A stretch of DNA of 64,000 nt from Hasllibacter halocynthiae (GCF_003003095.1 NZ_PVTT01000002.1:1-64000), one strand, 5' to 3'; numbered from the stretch's first letter, positions 50,226 to 60,092 are shown. Numbers and translations are program-made. Notes: generated from the letters alone by a model not told the origin.

Positions 50226-51193
50226 TCCGGACGGCTCTGATCGGGGCGGCCTTCGCGGCCGCCCCTTTCGCGTCAGCTGCCCGCGATATCCCCCTGGCGT
50301 TCCCCGTCGCCTGCACCCCCGGCGAGACGTGTTTCGTGCAGAACTACGTGGACCGGGATCCGACCGGGGGCGTCGCCGATCTGCTCTGCGGCCCGTTGAG
50401 CTACGACGGGCACGAGGGAACCGACATCGCGCTGCCCACGCTCGCCGCGATGGAGCGGGGCGTCGACGTGCTCGCCGCAGCGCCCGGCATCGTTCGGGGC
50501 ACGCGCGACGCGCTGCCCGACGTCTCATTTCGCGACGAGGCCGCGCCCGACCTTGCGGGACGGGACTGCGGCAACGGGGTTCTCGTCGATCACGGAGGCG
50601 GCTGGTCGACCCAATACTGCCACCTGCGCCGCGGCAGCGTCGCCGTCCGGTCGGGGCAACGCATCCGCGCGGGGCACGTTCTCGGGCAGGTCGGCCTGTC
50701 CGGCCTTACCGAGTTCCCGCACCTCCACTTCACCGTCCGCGAAGGGGACGCTCCCGTCGACCCGTTCGACCGGACCGGCGTCGCCACCTGCGACGACGGC
50801 GACCTGCACCCCCTCTGGCGCGACCCGGTCCCCTACGATCCGGCGGGCGCGATGGCGGCCGGCCTGTCGAGCACCATGCCGTCCTGGGATGCGATCCGCG
50901 CCGGCGGCGTCGACCCGGCCCCGTCCGCGGCGGGGGAGCTTCACCTTTGGGCGGCCTTCCATGGCGGGCGCGCCGGGGACGAGGTCGCGATGGCAATAAC
51001 CGGCCCGAACGGCACGATCCACGAGAGCACGCTGATGCTCGACCGCGATCAAGCCCAGTTCTTCCGTTCCTCCGGCCTGCGCCCGCCCGAGGGCGGCTGG
51101 CCGCCCGGCCGTTACGAAGGGCGGGCCGCGCTGATCCGCGACGGCCAGACGATCGAGACGCAGGCCACATCGACCCTCCTCCGCCGGAGGTGA
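50222..51193 (+). CDS. Periplasmic M23 metallopeptidase
   Basis: A 323-residue peptidoglycan endopeptidase-like protein with a signal peptide (residues 1-20, ending ASA). The LytM-type zinc site is visible as GHEGTDIALP (first histidine and aspartate) and PHLHFTV (HxH). Four to six cysteines in the mature part suggest disulfides. The C-terminal 100 residues form a second, immunoglobulin-like region. GTG start overlaps clpA. Probably cleaves cell-wall crosslinks in the periplasm. Confidence 0.9.
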   Translation: MIRTALIGAAFAAAPFASAARDIPLAFPVACTPGETCFVQNYVDRDPTGGVADLLCGPLSYDGHEGTDIALPTLAAMERGVDVLAAAPGIVRGTRDALPDVSFRDEAAPDLAGRDCGNGVLVDHGGGWSTQYCHLRRGSVAVRSGQRIRAGHVLGQVGLSGLTEFPHLHFTVREGDAPVDPFDRTGVATCDDGDLHPLWRDPVPYDPAGAMAAGLSSTMPSWDAIRAGGVDPAPSAAGELHLWAAFHGGRAGDEVAMAITGPNGTIHESTLMLDRDQAQFFRSSGLRPPEGGWPPGRYEGRAALIRDGQTIETQATSTLLRRR

Positions 51194-51196
51194 TCC

Positions 51197-53284
51197 TCAG
51201 CGCTCGGTGAACTTCAGCTCGATCCGGCGGTTCTGCGCCCGCGCCTCGGGCGTCGCCTCGGGGACGAGCGGGCGGTGCTCGCCGAAGCCGTTGGCCGAGA
51301 GCCGCCAGGGTGGGACGCCAAGCTCGTCCGTCATGTAGCGCACCACGGAGAGGGCTCGTGCCTGGCTCAGTTCCCAATTGTCGCGGAACGCGCCCCGGCC
51401 CGTCAACGGCACGTCGTCCGTATGCCCATCGACGCGGATGATCCAGTCGATGCCTTCGGGTATCCGGTCGACCACCTCCTGAAGCTGCCGGGACACCCCG
51501 CTGAGTTGCGCCCGCCCCTCGGGCGAGAGGGTCGCGCGGCCGGGCTCGAAGAGCACCTCGGAGGAGAAGACGAAGCGGTCGCCGACGATGCGCACGCCCT
51601 CGACGTCCTCGAACACGTCGCGCAGGGCGCCGAAGAAGGTCGAGGCCGATCGCTCCAGCCGCTGAAGCTCGGCCTGCCGAAGGGTGGCCAGCTCGCCCTC
51701 GGCGTCCAGCGCGCGCTGGGCCTCGGCCGCAGCCCGCGCCAAGGCCGCGTTCAGGCGGCTTCCCAAGGCCTCGATGCGCACGGCCTCCTCCGCATCGGCG
51801 GCCTCGGCGACCTCGATCAGCCCCTGCAGGACGCCGATCTGGGACCGCAGCTCCGCCACCTGCCGGTTCAGCACCTCGACCTCGCGCTGCTCGGCCTCCG
51901 TCAGGGCCGTCTGGTCGGAGAGGGCGTTCCGGGCGGCTGCCAGCAGGACGTCGCGCCGCTCAGTCTCCGTCAGGGCCTCCCGCTCAGCCGCCCGCGCGGC
52001 CGCACGATCGGAGAGCGCCTCGCCCAGCCGGGCGCGAAGCTCGGCAGTCTCGGCATCGAAGGCATCTTCGGCTGCACGGGCCCCCGCGAGAAGCGTCAGC
52101 GTCTCCTCCGCCTCCGCACGCGCCTCCTCCAGCTGGAGCGACATGGCCGTCAGCTCGGCGTCCGCGTCCTCCAGACGCGCGCGGAGCGCCTGGGCGGCCG
52201 CCGCATCGGCGAGCCGTGCCGCCTCGGCTTCGCTCAGGGATTCTTCCAGACCATCCAGCCGCGCGCGCAACGCCTCGGCCGCCGCGGCTTCGGAAAGGCG
52301 GGCGGTCTCTTCCTGCGAAAGCCTCTCCTCCGTCTCGGAAAGCCTCTCGCGCAGGATGGCTGCCGCAGCCGCCTCCTCCAGCCGTGACGCCTCGGCGTCG
52401 TCCAACTCGTCCTCGAGCGCGGCGGCGCGACGCCTCGCGCCGTCCGCCTCGACCTCCAGCCTGTCCTCCGCATCCGCCAGGGCGGCGGCGAGGGAAGCCA
52501 GGCGACCCTCGGTGTCCGCGGCCCGATCCTCGGCCTCGGCAAGCTGGGCCTCCAACGTGGCGAGCGACGTAGCCGCATCCTGCCGCGCGCTCTCCAGCGC
52601 CAGCGTGGCCGCGTCGATCTCGTCGGCCTGTGCGGCGTTATCCGATCGCAGGTCCGCGATCAGCGCCTCGAGCGCCTCGCGGCGCGCAGCGGCGAGACGG
52701 GCAGCCTCGGTGCCGGCGTCCACCTCCTCGCGCGCCTGCGCCAAGGCCAGCCGCGCCGCCTCCCTCTCGTCGATCAGGCGGGCCTCGGCGGCTTCCAGGT
52801 CGGCGATCCGCGCTGCCATCCCCTCCCCTTCGGCGAGCGCGGCATCCCGCGCGCCCTCCGCCCTGTCCAACGCGGCAGCGAGCCGCATGCCTTCGCCGCG
52901 CGCATCGTCCCGCTCCGCCGCGAGGGTCGCCACCCGCGCCTCGAAGCCCGCGATGCGCGCTTCCCGCTCTTCGAGGCTGGCCGTCAGCGCATCGACGAGC
53001 GCGGCCTGCTCTTCCGCCCTGTCCCGGGCGGCGCCGAGGTCGGCCTCGAGCGTCGCGGTGCGCGCCTCCGACAGCCCCAGCGCGTCGGTGAGGCCGGCGA
53101 CCTCCGCGGTCAGCGCGCCCAACTCGTCCTCCTGGCCGGTGATCGTCTCGCGCAGGACGAACTGGACGATCATGAAGATCGACAGGACGAACATCAGCAC
53201 GAGAAGAAGCGCCGTCATCGCGTCGACGAAGCCGGGCCAGATGCCGGTCTGCATGCGTCCCGAGGAGCGGGCGCGAAGGGCCAC
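51197..53284 (-). CDS. MotB/OmpA-like peptidoglycan-binding protein with very long coiled coil
   Basis: A 695-residue inner-membrane protein. Residues 13-45 include one transmembrane helix with FVD21AMTALLLVLMF, where D21 sits like the proton-carrying aspartate of MotB. Residues 50-545 are almost entirely coiled coil (A, E, R and L heptads). Within it residues 298-381 are three tandem 28-residue units (four heptads each). Residues 565-695 are an OmpA-like domain: VDGHTDDVPLTG and AQNRRIEL hold the aspartate and arginine that bind peptidoglycan. It starts three bases after the stop of a MotA/ExbB-like gene. Together they look like an ion-driven motor or force-transmitting unit; the role is unknown. 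Confidence 0.88.
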   Translation of the reverse strand: MALRARSSGRMQTGIWPGFVDAMTALLLVLMFVLSIFMIVQFVLRETITGQEDELGALTAEVAGLTDALGLSEARTATLEADLGAARDRAEEQAALVDALTASLEEREARIAGFEARVATLAAERDDARGEGMRLAAALDRAEGARDAALAEGEGMAARIADLEAAEARLIDEREAARLALAQAREEVDAGTEAARLAAARREALEALIADLRSDNAAQADEIDAATLALESARQDAATSLATLEAQLAEAEDRAADTEGRLASLAAALADAEDRLEVEADGARRRAAALEDELDDAEASRLEEAAAAAILRERLSETEERLSQEETARLSEAAAAEALRARLDGLEESLSEAEAARLADAAAAQALRARLEDADAELTAMSLQLEEARAEAEETLTLLAGARAAEDAFDAETAELRARLGEALSDRAAARAAEREALTETERRDVLLAAARNALSDQTALTEAEQREVEVLNRQVAELRSQIGVLQGLIEVAEAADAEEAVRIEALGSRLNAALARAAAEAQRALDAEGELATLRQAELQRLERSASTFFGALRDVFEDVEGVRIVGDRFVFSSEVLFEPGRATLSPEGRAQLSGVSRQLQEVVDRIPEGIDWIIRVDGHTDDVPLTGRGAFRDNWELSQARALSVVRYMTDELGVPPWRLSANGFGEHRPLVPEATPEARAQNRRIELKFTER
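52142..52393 (-). repeat. Three 84-base tandem repeats in the coiled-coil coding region
   Basis: Codons 298-325, 326-353 and 354-381 encode near-identical 28-residue units with the pattern xARLxxAAAAxxLRxRL. Each equals four heptads, so the coiled-coil register is kept whatever the copy number. Confidence 0.8.
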
Positions 53285-53287
53285 GGA

Positions 53288-54466
53288 TCAGTCCTGTCCG
53301 GCGCGCAGGCGGCGCTGCGGCACAGGCCGCTGCACGGTTACCAGCGCCTCGCGCAGCTCGCGCATCTCGCGCCGCAGCGCAGCCAGCGACTCCTGGCGGC
53401 CTGCCGCGACCTCCTCCAGGAGGCGCAGCATCTGAACGTCCATGGAGCGAAGGCGCATCCGGCTCTCGGCGTCGAGCCCGCCGGCACCGCCGTCGCGGAT
53501 CGCGGCGACGATGGCGTCCTGCCCATCCGCGACGCGCTCCAGCGCGGCATCGGCCACTCCCCCCTCGGAGAGCTTTCCGGTCAGCTCGGACATCGCCCCG
53601 ACGAGCGCGCCGATCCGCTCGTCCGTGATCGAGCGCGCGACATCGGCATGCACGAACATCTCGCGCATCGCCTCCATCTGCTCGGCCATGTGGTCGAGGA
53701 AGGGCGCCATCACGTCGGCGCTGCTGTCGCCTTCCCCCTCGCCCGACAGGCCGAGGCGGGTGATCCCGGAGAGCCATTCCTCGAGCTCGCGGTAGAAACG
53801 GTTCTGCCCGTGCCCTGCGAACAACTCCAGAAGGCCGACCACCAGCGACCCCGCGAGGCCGAGCAGCGAGGACGCGAAGGCCACACCCATCCCCCCCAGC
53901 TGCGCCTCGAGTCCGGTCATCAGCCGGTCGAACACCGCGACCCCGGCCTCCCCCTCCTGCGGGGCGAGCGAGCGGATCGTGTCCACGACCGCGGGAACGG
54001 TAGTCGCGAGGCCATAGAACGTGCCGAGAAGACCGAGGAAGATCAGCAAGTTCACGATGTAGCGCGTGATGTCCCGCGCCTCGTCGATCCGGGTGGCGAC
54101 CGAGTCGAGGATCGATCGCGCCGACGACGCGCCGATCTGCGTGCCGGTCCTCTGCCGCAGCAGGGCGGCCAGCGGGGCCAGCAGCCGCGGCGCCTGCGCG
54201 TCCGTTCCCGAACCCTCGCGCGCGAAGGCGCGGATCCAGCGGACCGACACCACGAGCTGCCAGAGCTGCCAGAAGGTCGCGAAGACGCCTATGACGAAGA
54301 CGAGACCGATGAACCCGTTGAGCCAGGGGTTCGCGAGGAACACCGGCAGCACGGCGGGCAGCGCGAGCCAGCCGCCGGCCGCCACCAGACCCAGGACGAG
54401 GATCATCGTGACGATCTGGCGGACCGGCTGCGTGAAGATCGGCTCGGCCTCGGGCGCGCGCGCCAT
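53288..54466 (-). CDS. MotA/ExbB/TolQ-like proton-channel protein
   Basis: A 392-residue inner-membrane protein with about four hydrophobic segments: two in the first 65 residues (18-37, 47-66), then a MotA/ExbB core (about 135-240) with IFLGLLGTFYGLATTVPAV and GGMGVAFASSLLGLAGSLVVG. The last about 130 residues are helical and cytoplasmic. It is followed, three bases later, by a MotB-like protein with a long rod. This pairing suggests a proton-driven complex separate from flagellum and Tol-Pal. ATG 54464-54466. Confidence 0.88.
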   Translation of the reverse strand: MARAPEAEPIFTQPVRQIVTMILVLGLVAAGGWLALPAVLPVFLANPWLNGFIGLVFVIGVFATFWQLWQLVVSVRWIRAFAREGSGTDAQAPRLLAPLAALLRQRTGTQIGASSARSILDSVATRIDEARDITRYIVNLLIFLGLLGTFYGLATTVPAVVDTIRSLAPQEGEAGVAVFDRLMTGLEAQLGGMGVAFASSLLGLAGSLVVGLLELFAGHGQNRFYRELEEWLSGITRLGLSGEGEGDSSADVMAPFLDHMAEQMEAMREMFVHADVARSITDERIGALVGAMSELTGKLSEGGVADAALERVADGQDAIVAAIRDGGAGGLDAESRMRLRSMDVQMLRLLEEVAAGRQESLAALRREMRELREALVTVQRPVPQRRLRAGQD

Positions 54467-54501
54467 CGGGTGTGTCCCCCACCCTGGTTCCACGGCCGGG
54501 C

Positions 54502-55071
54502 TTACTCTCCGGCGCCTCGGAAGGGAACCGGGTCCGCGCGCACCCGCCGGGCCAGTTGCTCCAGCTCCCCATCCCGGATGCCCCAGCGGCGGAGGGCGTC
54601 GACCGTCTCGAAGAGGTACGCGGCGTTCGGCCCTCGATCGCCGGCGCAGCGGCCGATCCTCTCGGCCTGGACGTCGAGTGGCAGGCCGCCGGCATACTGG
54701 GCGTGCGTACGGTCGATCACGAAGGCGGTCGCCTCGACCTGCCCCGCCTCCGTCTCGAGGGCGACGCGCTTCTCCAAGTAGGCCGAGGACACGAGCTCGC
54801 GCCGCCGGACCTCCGCGAGGACGGCGTCCCGCTCCTCGTCCCGGACCCGCAGGGCGAGGCCGCGGCAGCGAACCCCCTCCTCGTGATCGAGCGCGAGCAC
54901 GAGGCCCGGGTCCTGCTCGGTGCCCCTGTAGATGACCGAGTACATGCAGAAGCTGCGGCGGAAGTCGTGTAGCACGGCGCGCCGGGTCTCGACGGGCTCG
55001 AACGGCGCGCTCCAGATGAGCGAGCCGTAGGCGAATACCCAGAGGGGGCCGTCCGGTGCGTCGGCGGTCAT
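54502..55071 (-). CDS. Gamma-glutamylcyclotransferase (ChaC-like)
   Basis: A 189-residue enzyme of the ChaC group, which breaks glutathione to 5-oxoproline and Cys-Gly. The opening WVFAYGSLIW holds the phosphate/substrate loop, with RRAVLHDFRRSFCM following and the catalytic glutamate likely in a segment such as ELVSSAYLEKRV. Length and sequence fit. It is upstream of the MotA-like gene on the same strand, about 35 bases away, and divergent from DUF2125. Confidence 0.88.
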   Translation of the reverse strand: MTADAPDGPLWVFAYGSLIWSAPFEPVETRRAVLHDFRRSFCMYSVIYRGTEQDPGLVLALDHEEGVRCRGLALRVRDEERDAVLAEVRRRELVSSAYLEKRVALETEAGQVEATAFVIDRTHAQYAGGLPLDVQAERIGRCAGDRGPNAAYLFETVDALRRWGIRDGELEQLARRVRADPVPFRGAGE

Positions 55072-55130
55072 GCGCGTCTCCTCGTCCGCACGCCCTAGAC
55101 ACCGGTCGCCCCCCGAAGGAAACCCGCCCC

Positions 55131-56114
55131 ATGCGCCGCCTGACCGTGATCGTCGTCGTCCTCGCCGCCTTGTGGGGCGCGTGGTGGTGGGTGGGCGCGA
55201 CCGCGACGGAGCGGGGCCTGCGCGCGTTCCTCGGCAGGATGGAGGCCGAGGGCTGGACCGTGCGCTACGACGGGCTCGACACCCGCGGCTTTCCGTCGCG
55301 CTTCGACACTACGGCCGACGGGCTGCTCCTCGCGGCGCCGAACGGCCCCGAGGTCTCGCTTCCCTTCTTCCAGACGCTGATGCTCGCCTACGCGCCGAAC
55401 CGGGCGATCGCGGTCTGGCCGCCGGAATGGCGGGTGGGCGATGTCGTCGTGATCTCGGACACGATGCGCGCCTCTCTCGCGCTCGGGGCGTCGGCGGACC
55501 TGCCGCTGCGCCGCCTGACGGCGAACGCGGCCCCCGTCGCGGCGGAAGGGGCGGGATGGCGCGCCAGCGCCGCCGAGATGCGCGCCGCCAGCGAGGCCAG
55601 CCCCCTCGCGCGGAACGGGCAGCATGTCGGCCTCCTCCTGTCGGACCTCCTCCTGCCCGCCTTCGCGCGCGAGGTGGTCGACCCCTCGGGCCGCTTCCCC
55701 GAGCGGGTCGAGCGGCTCCATCTCGACGCGGTCGTCGGGTTCGATCGGCCCTGGGACCGTCACACCCTCCTCTCGCCGCGGCTGCCGCAGCCGACGCGCC
55801 TCTCCCTCGACAGCCTCTCCTTCGAGTGGGGGCGGCTCGAGCTGAACGCCGAGGGCGCGCTGGACATGGACGCGGCGGGTGTGCCGACCGGGCGGGTCGT
55901 CCTGCGCCTCGCCGGGTGGGAGGATCTCCTCGCCCTCGGCGAGGAGCTGGGCCTGGTGCCGCCCGACTACGCGCCGCTCGTCAGGCAGGCCATGACGGTG
56001 CTCGACGCGATGGACGGCGGTGCGGACGGGATCGAGACCGCGCTGGTCTTCGAAGGCGGCCGCGCGACGCTGGGGCCCATCCCCCTCGGGCCGGCGCCGC
56101 GGCTGCGCTACTGA
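55131..56114 (+). CDS. DUF2125 family protein
   Basis: A 327-residue protein with an N-terminal signal anchor (about residues 4-24) and a long periplasmic beta-rich domain. DUF2125 is restricted mainly to Alphaproteobacteria; function unknown. Identifying features are WVGATATERGL after the membrane anchor, TRGFPSRFDTTADG and LSLDSLSFEWGRLEL. GAAGGA precedes the ATG at 55131. It ends 22 bases from the convergent extensin-like gene. Confidence 0.88.
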   Translation: MRRLTVIVVVLAALWGAWWWVGATATERGLRAFLGRMEAEGWTVRYDGLDTRGFPSRFDTTADGLLLAAPNGPEVSLPFFQTLMLAYAPNRAIAVWPPEWRVGDVVVISDTMRASLALGASADLPLRRLTANAAPVAAEGAGWRASAAEMRAASEASPLARNGQHVGLLLSDLLLPAFAREVVDPSGRFPERVERLHLDAVVGFDRPWDRHTLLSPRLPQPTRLSLDSLSFEWGRLELNAEGALDMDAAGVPTGRVVLRLAGWEDLLALGEELGLVPPDYAPLVRQAMTVLDAMDGGADGIETALVFEGGRATLGPIPLGPAPRLRY

Positions 56115-56136
56115 CCACCCCAGGGCCGCCGCCCGG

Positions 56137-56787
56137 TCATCGGCAGTAGGCGCCCGAACGGTAGCCGGCCACGTCGAAGTGGAAGTGGTCCCGGTGGTGG
56201 CGGTCGCTCTCGGGGCCGAGGACGGTGCCGAAGATGCCGCATGCGCCCTGCCACATCTCCCTCAGGGCCGCGCCGTCCGCTCCGTTCCAGCCGTCCAACA
56301 GCGTGACCGTCCGGCCGTCGCGCAGGACGAAGGCCGAGATGTCGATCGCGTTGCCGAAGCTGTGCTCGCTCAGGCGGGCGCCGGCGCGGTTGTTGCGGCC
56401 CCGGCAGGCATAGCTCGCGGCGACGCGGACCTGCGCGATCTGGCCGTCGAAGGCCGGCTGGGCCACGTCGCGCATCCAGCGGTCGAAGGCGCGCGCCGTC
56501 GGCTCGGCGATCCGGGCCGGTGGGGACAGCACCGCGCCGCCCGCGCCCGTCACGCGATAGGCAATCGCGATGCCGCAGCGCCCTCGGCCCGGGATGGGAT
56601 CGATCCGCTGGCCGATGAGGCCCGGCCGACCGAAGAGGCCTGGCGGAAGCGTCCGCTCCCTCTCGCCGCCGAGGGGCAGGAAGCCGAACACGCCGGCGCG
56701 CCCTTCCGGCCGGGGCGAGGCATCGGGCGCCTCCGCCTGGCCGCAGCCCGCCAGCGCCAGCAGCGCGACCAGCGCGAGCGCCCTCAT
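56137..56787 (-). CDS. Extensin-like family lipoprotein
   Basis: A 216-residue protein with a lipoprotein signal (LLALAGC, cysteine at residue 15) and an extensin-like C-terminal domain related to D-Ala-D-Ala carboxypeptidase-type metalloenzymes. Visible parts are RGRCGIAIAYRVTG, SYACRGRNN, LSEHSFGNAIDISAF (histidine and aspartate) and HRDHFHFDV, which fit a zinc site. Presumably lipoprotein in the envelope. It overlaps the tyrA-type gene by ATGA. Confidence 0.87.
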   Translation of the reverse strand: MRALALVALLALAGCGQAEAPDASPRPEGRAGVFGFLPLGGERERTLPPGLFGRPGLIGQRIDPIPGRGRCGIAIAYRVTGAGGAVLSPPARIAEPTARAFDRWMRDVAQPAFDGQIAQVRVAASYACRGRNNRAGARLSEHSFGNAIDISAFVLRDGRTVTLLDGWNGADGAALREMWQGACGIFGTVLGPESDRHHRDHFHFDVAGYRSGAYCR

Positions 56788-57707
56788 CGACCGCCCGCCC
56801 GGCCGAAATCGGGCGCATCGATGTCCTGGCCCGCCTCGAGGATGCCGCGCCGAATGGCGCGCGTCCGGCTGAAATAGTCGTGCAGCAAGTCCCCGTCCCC
56901 CGTTCGAATCGCCCTCTGAAGGGCGAAGAGTTCTTCCGTGAAGCGTCCCAGTATCTCGAGCGTCGCATCCCTGTTCGTGAGGAACACGTCGCGCCACATG
57001 GTCGGATCGGAGGCGGCGATCCGGGTGAAGTCCCGAAAGCCCGCGGCCGAATACTCGATCACCTCCCCGTCCGTGACCCGGCTCAGGTCGTCGGCCACGC
57101 CCACCATCGTATAGGCGATGAGGTGCGGCGCGTGCGAGGTCACCGCGAGCACGAGGTCATGGTGATCGGGGTCCATCACGTCGGTCTTGGCGCCAAGCCG
57201 CCGCCAGAACGCCGCCAGATCGGCGGCCGCCTGCCCCCCGTCGCCATCGGGCGGCACGATGAGGCACCAGCGCCCGTCGAAGAGCGAGGCGAAGCCCGCC
57301 CCGGGCCCGGAATGCTCGGTCCCTGCAAGCGGGTGGGCGGGCACGAAGTGGACCGATTCGGGCAGGTGGGGGCCGACCGCGTCGATCACCGCCCGCTTCA
57401 CGCTGCCCACGTCGGTGAGGGTCGCGCCCGGCTTCAGCCGGGGCCCGATCTCGGCGGCCACGGCGCCCATCGCGCCCACGGGCGTCGCCAGCACGACGAG
57501 GTCGGCGCCCTCCACCGCGTCGGCGGCCGTGCCCGTCACCCGATCGACGAAGCCGATCCGCATCGCCGCCTCGCGCGTCGCCTCCGACCGGGCATGGCCG
57601 ACGATCTCGGCCCCCATGCCGGCGCGCCGCATCGCGCGCGCCATCGACGAGGCGATGAGGCCCAGCCCGATCAGCGCGACCCTCTCGTAGCCATGCGCCC
57701 CGCTCAC
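56784..57707 (-). CDS. Prephenate/arogenate dehydrogenase family protein
   Basis: NAD(P)-dependent enzyme of tyrosine synthesis, decarboxylating prephenate or arogenate. The 307-residue protein has the N-terminal nucleotide motif [14 protein letters not shown], with [12 protein letters not shown] following, the substrate pocket [15 protein letters not shown] and [14 protein letters not shown] 57707 overlaps the hisC stop (GTGA). The hisC neighbour, which can transaminate prephenate in some bacteria, suggests the arogenate or prephenate route; specificity is not determined. Confidence 0.92.
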   Translation of the reverse strand: MSGAHGYERVALIGLGLIASSMARAMRRAGMGAEIVGHARSEATREAAMRIGFVDRVTGTAADAVEGADLVVLATPVGAMGAVAAEIGPRLKPGATLTDVGSVKRAVIDAVGPHLPESVHFVPAHPLAGTEHSGPGAGFASLFDGRWCLIVPPDGDGGQAAADLAAFWRRLGAKTDVMDPDHHDLVLAVTSHAPHLIAYTMVGVADDLSRVTDGEVIEYSAAGFRDFTRIAASDPTMWRDVFLTNRDATLEILGRFTEELFALQRAIRTGDGDLLHDYFSRTRAIRRGILEAGQDIDAPDFGRAGGR

Positions 57708-58795
57708 GCGGCTTGCGCTTCCTGGAAGCGCCCGATCTCGTGGACCACGCGGCGGCAGGACGCCTCGTCGCCCACGGTGATCCGCAAGGCATGCGGCAGC
57801 CCGTAGTTCGCGACGTGCCGCACGAGGATTCCCTCCTCCTTCAGGAAGGCGAGGCAGGCGCGGGCGGCGCCCTCCGAGGGAAAGCGCACGAGGACGAAGT
57901 TCGCGGTCGAGGTGTCGGATGGCAGGCCCAGCTCGGCCAGCGCCTCGGCCATCCAGGCCCGCAGGCGGGCGTTCTCCTCGCGCGAGCGGACGGCGTGGGC
58001 GGCATCGCGGATCGCCGCTTCGGCCACGGCCTGCTGCACGTCCGAGAGGTTGAACGGCCCCCGGATGCGGTTCACCGCGTCCACGACGCGCGCTGGGCCG
58101 TACATCCACCCCACGCGCAGCCCGCCCAGCCCATGGATCTTCGAGAAGGTGCGCGTCATGACCACGTTCTCGGACCGCTCCACCAAGGCCGCGCCGCCGT
58201 CGTAGCCTTCCGCGTATTCCGCGTAGGCGCCGTCCAGCACCAGCAGGCACCCCTTCGGCAGCCCGGCGGCGAGACGGCCGATCTCGTTGCCGCCGATCAT
58301 GGTGCCGGTGGGGTTGGCGGGATTGGCGACGAAGACCAGTTTCGTGCGCTTTCCGGCACGGGCCAGGATCGCGTCCACGTCGACGGTCCGCTCGCGCTCC
58401 GGGACGACGATGGGCTTCGCCCCGGCGGCGTTGGCGTATATCGGATACATGGCGAAGCCGTGCTCGGTGAGCAGGACCTCGTCGCCCTGCCCGGCGAAGG
58501 CCTGGCACACGAGGGCGAGCATCTCGCCCGACCCGGCGCCGCAGACGATCCGCCCCGCGTCGATGCCATGGACCTCGGCGATCGCCTCGCGCAGGGCGCG
58601 GTGCGAAGTGTCCGGATAGCGGTGCAGGTCACGCCCGGCGTGCCGGTAGGCCGTCTTCGCCGCCTCGGACGGACCGAACGGATTCTCGTTGGAGGAAAGC
58701 TTGACCACCCCCTCCTGCCCCTTCTCGGGGGCGGCGCCGCCGACGTAGGGGGCGATCCGCTGCACCCCCGGCTTCGGCGTGACCTGCTGGACCAT
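57704..58795 (-). CDS. hisC: Histidinol-phosphate aminotransferase family protein
   Basis: PLP-dependent aminotransferase of class I/II, acting in histidine synthesis and often on aromatic 2-oxo acids. The 363-residue protein shows [11 protein letters not shown] near the N-terminus, [16 protein letters not shown] and the PLP-lysine segment [20 protein letters not shown] 58793-58795 follows GGGAGG by eight bases. Its position directly before a prephenate dehydrogenase points to a role in Tyr/Phe synthesis as well. Confidence 0.94.
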   Translation of the reverse strand: MVQQVTPKPGVQRIAPYVGGAAPEKGQEGVVKLSSNENPFGPSEAAKTAYRHAGRDLHRYPDTSHRALREAIAEVHGIDAGRIVCGAGSGEMLALVCQAFAGQGDEVLLTEHGFAMYPIYANAAGAKPIVVPERERTVDVDAILARAGKRTKLVFVANPANPTGTMIGGNEIGRLAAGLPKGCLLVLDGAYAEYAEGYDGGAALVERSENVVMTRTFSKIHGLGGLRVGWMYGPARVVDAVNRIRGPFNLSDVQQAVAEAAIRDAAHAVRSREENARLRAWMAEALAELGLPSDTSTANFVLVRFPSEGAARACLAFLKEEGILVRHVANYGLPHALRITVGDEASCRRVVHEIGRFQEAQAA

Positions 58796-58902
58796 GTGAA
58801 CGTCCTCCCGGCCTGCGGTTCTAGCGGCCGCGGGCGCCCGCCGGAACCCGAAAGGCGGCCGCGGAGGCGGAATAACCGATCGATCCGAAGCCCCCCGGGC
58901 CA

Positions 58903-59496
58903 TCACGCCCCGAGCGCCGCCACCAGCGCGGGGGGATCGTAGATCGTCGGAAGGACCGCGATCCGCCCCCCGTCCCGAAGCGCAAAGGTGGGGAAGGCGG
59001 TGATCCCCATCTCGCGCCCCTCCGCGAAGGCCGCGTCCTGCAGGCCCGGATCGTGGATGTCCGGCAGCACGACCCCCGGCGCGTGCCTGTCCAGAAGCGG
59101 CGCGTATGCCCCCGGATCGTTGGGGTCCATGCCTTCGGCATAGTGCGCCTCCGTCACGGCGCAGGCGAAGGCGAGCGCGCTCCCCGGCCGCTCGCGGCGC
59201 ACCGCATCCACGGCGACGGCGGGCGGGCCGCTGTCGGCCACAGCGCCCGGCGAGCGCATCCATTCGAAGAACGCCTCGGAGGGGGCACGGCCCGTCACGG
59301 CGCGCAGCCTGCCGGCCGCGCCGCGTACGTAGCCTTCCATCGCCGCCGCGGGCCCGACCCGATCGCCGGTGACGAGCCCGGCCATGACGACGCGCACCGG
59401 CACCACCTCCGCGGCGGCGCGCACCGCCGGAGCGGCGCCGTAGCACCATCCGCAGATCGGGTCGTAGCCGTAGATCAGCTCGCGTGCGGCGCTCAT
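58903..59496 (-). CDS. DsbA-family thioredoxin-fold protein (FrnE-like)
   Basis: A 197-residue protein with redox motif C15-G-W-C18 (DPICGWCYG) near the N-terminus and the cis-proline region [11 protein letters not shown]. It lacks a signal peptide, so it acts in the cytoplasm, as FrnE-like oxidoreductases do. It overlaps the NAD(P)-binding gene upstream (ATGA), forming a small operon next to a broken HxlR regulator, a common arrangement for redox-responsive pairs. Confidence 0.88.
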   Translation of the reverse strand: MSAARELIYGYDPICGWCYGAAPAVRAAAEVVPVRVVMAGLVTGDRVGPAAAMEGYVRGAAGRLRAVTGRAPSEAFFEWMRSPGAVADSGPPAVAVDAVRRERPGSALAFACAVTEAHYAEGMDPNDPGAYAPLLDRHAPGVVLPDIHDPGLQDAAFAEGREMGITAFPTFALRDGGRIAVLPTIYDPPALVAALGA

Positions 59497-60092
59497 CGGG
59501 CGGCGGACACGAAGGGAGCGCGACGCACCATGTCCTCCCGCCCGAGGACCTCGAGGATCGCGCCGGCTAGATCCTCGCGGTCGATGGACGTCGCCGCGGG
59601 GCGGTCGAAGGTGAAGGTCCATCGCCCCGTCGCACGGCCCTCGGTCAGCCGCGGCGGACGCATCGCCGTCCATTCCGCGCCGGAGGCGGCCAGCATGTCC
59701 ACCTCCCGTTGCCGGTCCGCGAGCATCTTCCCGACCGTCAGCCGCATGACGAGGCCGATCGCCTTGTCGCCCAGGCCCTTCTCGTCCTCCGGCCGGTCCA
59801 CGCCCGCGCCGGCCACGGTCACGTAGCGGACCCCCGGATCGGCGCGCAGCACGGCCTCCGCCGCGGCGGAGCACACGCCCTCGCCGTTCGAGGAGGCGAG
59901 GCAGGACACCACCGCGTCGGCCTCGCGCGCCGCCTCGGCGATGGCGGGATCGGTCCAGGCGCCGCCGATCTCCTCGTCCGCACCGGCCACGGCCCTGCGG
60001 CCGTGCGCCGTGACCCGGTGCCCGGCGGCCTTCGCGGCCGCGAAGACTCGGCGCCCCGTCCGTCCCGTCGCCCCGAGGAGAAGGATGTGCAT
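59493..60092 (-). CDS. NAD(P)H-binding (NmrA/SDR-type) protein
   Basis: A 199-residue Rossmann-fold protein with [10 protein letters not shown] at residues 8-17, [10 protein letters not shown] and a YVTVAGAGV strand. It resembles atypical short-chain dehydrogenases (NAD(P)H-binding protein family) that sense redox or reduce flavin. The catalytic Tyr-x3-Lys is not evident. ATG at 60092; operon with the DsbA-like gene. Divergent from the HxlR pseudogene. Confidence 0.87.
   Translation of the reverse strand: MHILLLGATGRTGRRVFAAAKAAGHRVTAHGRRAVAGADEEIGGAWTDPAIAEAAREADAVVSCLASSNGEGVCSAAAEAVLRADPGVRYVTVAGAGVDRPEDEKGLGDKAIGLVMRLTVGKMLADRQREVDMLAASGAEWTAMRPPRLTEGRATGRWTFTFDRPAATSIDREDLAGAILEVLGREDMVRRAPFVSAAR

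Noticed and set aside
47916..50528. 870-codon open frame antisense to clpA
   Set aside because: Low-complexity composition mirroring clpA codons on the other strand; clpA is certain.
51197..54466. Complete Zorya defence system
   Set aside because: The MotA/MotB-like pair resembles ZorA/ZorB, but no ZorC, ZorD or ZorE gene is adjacent; flanking genes are a ChaC-like enzyme and a peptidase.
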